This document shows, piece after piece, positions 61,001-64,000 of a stretch of 64,000 bases of DNA. The translations under genes were made by a program, and so were the position numbers. Position 1 is the first letter of the stretch, and each line of letters opens with the position of its first letter. The notes under the pieces are model-generated. The model did no database searches. It saw only the letters and a program-made list of their open reading frames with translations, and had not been told where the DNA came from. The DNA is from Setoptus koraiensis (Eukaryota; Arthropoda): positions 10,354,001 to 10,418,000 of the forward strand of contig CM106585.1 of NCBI GenBank assembly GCA_048013815.1. The letters run 5' to 3'.

Positions 61001-62776
61001 CTGAATTATCAATGCAAAAAATGTTTGCAAGTCTTTCAGCGTTATTACGAGCTAATCAAGCATCAAAAGAGCTCTTGTTTCAAAGATGAAAACCCCATTG
61101 CTGCGCAGCTTAAGCTAGCCAATAGCAAAAAGCAGCAGCAACAACAACAACAGCAACAACAAGAACAACAACAATTGAATGATAGACAAATGATGTCATC
61201 TAGAAACTCTGCCTCATCTTTCAGTCCTGATGCTCTCAGTCCAAACAATATTCAAGATCAGCTAAATTCTTGGCAATCCGATGGAGGTAACTCCAGTAGA
61301 ACAGTGTCGCCCAGCGATCAACAGCAGCAGCAACAACAACAACCACAGCAGAGCAAGTCATCTACTAGCAAGACCAAGAGCTCAAATAACAGAACAACAA
61401 CCAACGGACCTCTGAATAGCGCTATGGGCCACAACAGTACCGTCTCATCCAATCACCTTCAACCTGACCGCAACCAATCTCGTTCTGCCACTCCCCCATC
61501 ATTAGCGGCGCCCACAGCGGCAACAATGTTGCCTGAGGCGCAACAACAAATGTTGAATAGGCTAGAGCTGTGGCGCGACAATCAATTTGTCCAAATGATC
61601 AAACCACATCTATTGATGCCCAATGCCTTTAGAGCTGGCGGTGTGGCCGGTTCGGCAGCTGAACAGTTGAATTTAAATCTCAACCAAATGCTTAGTGCTG
61701 TGGCCGCTGGCGATACAAGCCAACTGACACATAGTTTAACAGCCCAATTAGGCAATCTGGGTGGCGGAGCTGACTTCAGCAGTTCAGACAGGAACACCGA
61801 CACACCATCCAATCATCATCAACAGGACGGTGCAGCTAGTTTAACTGGTGGCCAACTAGGTGGTGCCAATAATAAATCATCATCGTTTTTGTTAGATCAA
61901 GATGGCGACAATTCAACTGATGCCTCTATGACCTATAATAATGATAACAGCGTTAATCACCATTCAGTGTTAGGTTCGTCGTCGTTGAATAACAGTGGTG
62001 GTAATCATCAAAATAGTGGTGGAAACAATGCAAATAATAGTAGCACAAATAATAATAGCAGCAGCAACAATAATAATAATTGCTCAAGTGGTGGCGGTAA
62101 TAACAACAATAGAGATAAAAGATTAAGAACACAAATATTGCCAGAGCAATTAGATTATCTATATCAGCGCTATCAACAAGAGTCAAATCCATCCCGAAAG
62201 ACATTAGAGACCATAGCTCAGGATGTTGGCCTTAGCAAACGGGTAGTACAAGTGTGGTTTCAGAATACTAGGGCCCGCGAGCGTCGAGGTCAATTGCGAA
62301 CCTCGCATGTTGTTGCACAGCAGCAAGCCGCCCAAGCCCAACATCAGGCACCAAGCGCCGGAAACAACAACACCAACAACAGCCAAAATAATAACAGCAA
62401 AAACAACTTGTCAGCATCAATGGCCAACAGCGGCTTAGGCACTAATCAAAATAGCAACAACAGCTTGAGCGACGGCAACAACAACAATTTTGCCTCAACT
62501 GATTTGAGCAGCGCCAATGCGGCCGCCGCTGCAGCAATGGCCGCCCTCATGAGCAACGGGGCCGGCGGTGTCGGATTTGCACCACTAGATTTGTCCAGTA
62601 GCAAAGCACTAATGGCAGGTTTAAGTCAATTGAGCGCACTCACTGGTGGCCAGCTCAATTCCATTTATGCCAATGCAGGCCAAACTGGTGCACAGGTGAG
62701 AGGCGCAGCCGTGGATAACTCTAGCAAGTATGATTTTGATGATGACGATGATGACGATCAATCGATGGACTATTGA
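55074..62776 (+). CDS. zfh2: zfh2/ZFHX3/4-like zinc-finger homeodomain protein, giant coding exon 2
   Basis: This exon is open for about 2566 codons. Joined to exon 1 it gives about 2685 residues, compared with 3000-3700 in relatives. In order it shows a His tract and poly-Asn/Gln near 140-330; C2H2 fingers at 336-358 (55724-55792) and 380-402 (55856-55924) around [19 protein letters not shown]; a finger at 790-811 (57086-57151); homeodomain 1 at 1465-1524 (59111-59290); basic NLS RRKKRK at 1658-1663; homeodomain 2 at 1928-1987 (60500-60679); a CCHC finger at 2099-2120 (61013-61078); homeodomain 3 at 2466-2525 (62114-62293); PLDLS at 2622-2626; and an acidic tail ending in SMDY. All three homeodomains keep Trp48, Phe49 and Asn51. 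The three correspond to the first three of four vertebrate ZFHX3/4 homeodomains; the fourth and several mid-protein fingers are not seen. Family members regulate neuronal and appendage differentiation. The exon starts after CAG at 55071-55073, the only AG after the in-frame stop at 55064 that keeps phase 1. Confidence 0.95.
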
Positions 62777-62929
62777 TGCCCATACGCAATAGAAAATACA
62801 TTGCACATACATTGCATATAGGGTCAGCGTGTGCCACAAAGCGAAATACAGATAGATAGATGGATTGATAGTTGGAAAGAACTAGAGTGAAAGAAATGAT
62901 GATGACTTATTTCTTTATTTATTTTCCAG
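62696..62929 (+). other. Candidate alternative 3'-terminal intron of the zfh2-like gene
   Basis: Near the end of the giant exon, CAG|GTGAGA gives a nearly perfect donor at 62696. A long pyrimidine-rich tract ending in TTTTCCAG gives a strong acceptor at 62929. Splicing would be phase 0. It would replace the tail [20 protein letters not shown]... (stop at 62774-62776) with PNPTNESERQPQQNESALVR followed by AIHLA and a stop at 63005-63007. A second donor-like site (CTC|GTAAGA at 62984) could continue to exons beyond the window. Confidence 0.5.
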
Positions 62930-63007
62930 CCTAACCCTACCAATGAGAGCGAGAGGCAGCCTCAGCAGAATGAAAGTGCCCTCGTAAGAGCGATACACCT
63001 AGCTTAA
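62930..63007 (+). CDS. zfh2: Alternative C-terminal coding exon of the zfh2-like gene (if the 62696-62929 intron is removed)
   Basis: Read in phase 0 after the acceptor at 62929, this segment gives 25 residues beginning PNPTNESERQPQQNES and then a TAA at 63005-63007. The Gln/Asn/Ser-rich composition matches the rest of the protein, but the segment is short and no homology is recognised. If the donor at 62984 is used instead, the exon is 54 bases and the protein would continue beyond the window, where a fourth homeodomain like that of vertebrate relatives could lie. Confidence 0.3.
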   Translation, partial: PNPTNESERQPQQNESALVRAIHLA

Positions 63008-63074
63008 ATTATAAGTTTAGTCACAGTGAGTCTTAGATGAATGTGCTTTGCTGATTATGATGTTAATGATTATC

Positions 63075-63145
63075 ACTATTATTATTACTATTATTATTAT
63101 TAGCATTATGATTTGAATAAATTATTATTATTATTATTACTAATT
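63075..63145. repeat. ATT triplet microsatellite in the 3' UTR region
   Basis: An imperfect ATT/TTA run that includes the AATAAA at 63116. Confidence 0.8.
63116..63121 (+). terminator. AATAAA polyadenylation signal candidate
   Basis: A canonical AATAAA lies 340 bases after the stop codon. It is followed within 60 bases by a T-rich stretch (TTTTTAGTTTTTCCTTC), as expected of a downstream element. A second AATAAA occurs at 63519-63524 and could serve a longer transcript. Confidence 0.4.
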
Positions 63146-63518
63146 TATTAATTATTATTTAGCAAAAGAATCGTTTTTAGTTTTTCCTTCTTTTTCTGTT
63201 CAAGAAACCCTTTTTTCGCGAAAAAAACCTTGTCATTCTTTTAGTTAATGCTCTCTTAATATGTTTGGTTCGGCCATTTACATCTACATTTCATTCGCTT
63301 TAATAGCTTTTACCTTCTGTCGTAGACGTCTATCAGCCTGTAGTGTAGCGGGTCTGGCCCGAACACATCAATTGATCTTGGCAACAGCAACAACGAGCAA
63401 GTGGCTCTAATCTTATTAACACGATGATGGCCAGTTATAGAAATATTGTGATACTAAATTGGATTTTTTCTGCTCCTAAATGAAGAAAGAATTTACCTAA
63501 AGAAGTAGAGAGAATAAT

Positions 63519-63524
63519 AATAAA
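63519..63524 (+). terminator. Second AATAAA polyadenylation signal candidate
   Basis: AATAAA lies within an AATAATAATAAATG stretch about 740 bases downstream of the stop codon. It is weaker support than the first because it is embedded in an AAT-rich run. Confidence 0.25.
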
Positions 63525-63652
63525 TGAAAAACGAGGAAAACGGACGGGCGTTATTAAAGCAATTTCAAATTACTACCCAGGCCAGATTGGTTTTTCTTTC
63601 TGGCCAGTGAACAACAGTTTACAAGTTTCATTCGACATAATGAACACTATAT

Positions 63653-63657
63653 CACAC

Positions 63658-63709
<52 letters not shown>
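63653..63709. repeat. CA microsatellite downstream of the gene
   Basis: About 28 CA units with one CG interruption. The rest of 63150-64000 is AT-rich with no gene visible. Confidence 0.9.
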
Positions 63710-63714
<5 letters not shown>

Positions 63715-64000
63715 ATTCACATATTGGACTTGATAGATTTGCATACTAAAATACACACTTCATATTTAGGCGCGATATCAAATAATAGTGCCAAGTAAGC
63801 TGGATTAAGTCCGGTCCGAGCTGATATTGTTTAGTTGGATCGGCGAGAAAACTACAGTTCCTAAAAAGTTGTATTAATTAGAAGAGATTAATAATATATA
63901 GTCGCCATGTTATGATTGAGCAGCCGAACGACTTTAATACGACGATAGCAAATTGCTATCAAATATAGAAGATAACTATCCGAAGCGGGATAGAATAATC

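Larger units (their letters stand above)
62777..63150 (+). other. Presumed 3' UTR of the zfh2-like gene
   Basis: AT-rich, stop-rich sequence follows the TGA at 62774-62776. An ATT-triplet microsatellite fills about 63075-63145. The extent depends on which polyadenylation signal is used. Confidence 0.4.

Noticed and set aside
1-64000. Transposable or virus-derived elements
   Set aside because: I looked for reverse-transcriptase, integrase, transposase and capsid-like peptides and for long terminal repeats, and recognised none. Small decayed elements cannot be excluded without a repeat library.

Overview
This is eukaryotic, animal nuclear DNA. It has long non-coding stretches, abundant short tandem repeats and CA/CAA microsatellites, consensus GT..AG splice sites, and one large developmental transcription-factor gene. 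The protein is clearly of the ZFHX3/ZFHX4 (vertebrate) and zfh2 (insect) family. Its long poly-Gln and poly-Asn tracts and its Kozak context (AAAATG) suit an arthropod. A chelicerate or mite is possible, but I cannot fix the species from sequence alone.

Positions 1-50100 hold no gene I can defend. The many open frames there are short, overlap on both strands and follow GC-rich or CAA/GTT-repeat DNA. This stretch carries dozens of minisatellites, several long inverted repeats (notably 42000-42062, 17588-17704, 7934-7973 and 31787-31825), isolated strong splice-donor-like sites (766, 2503, 10171, 16924, 23941, 32798, 41398, 41701), and scattered TAATTA sites. It looks like the upstream regulatory and intronic territory of the gene at the right end, perhaps with non-coding 5' exons. 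I recognise no reverse transcriptase, transposase, capsid gene, tRNA, rRNA or CRISPR array.

Positions 49345-49587 hold a dense cluster of TGAGTC motifs and palindromes. It lies about 0.55-0.8 kb before a TATA box at 50109-50116. An A/C-rich presumed 5' UTR follows and leads to the start codon at 51068. Coding exon 1 (51068-51422) encodes two conserved C2H2 fingers. A 3.65-kb intron (51423-55073) joins in matching phase to a single giant exon (55074-62776). That exon encodes four further zinc fingers, three homeodomains, an NLS, a sumoylation consensus and a CtBP-type PLDLS motif. The predicted product is about 2685 residues. A consensus intron (62696-62929) near the 3' end offers an alternative C-terminus. 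The remaining sequence to 64000 looks like 3' UTR and flank.

Most notable points: the zinc fingers that vertebrate relatives carry between exon 1 and exon 2 are not seen; the first Met equals an internal Met of the vertebrate proteins; the C-terminus has two possible forms; and the TGAGTC cluster is far denser than chance. I found nothing that amounts to a wholly new biological system.
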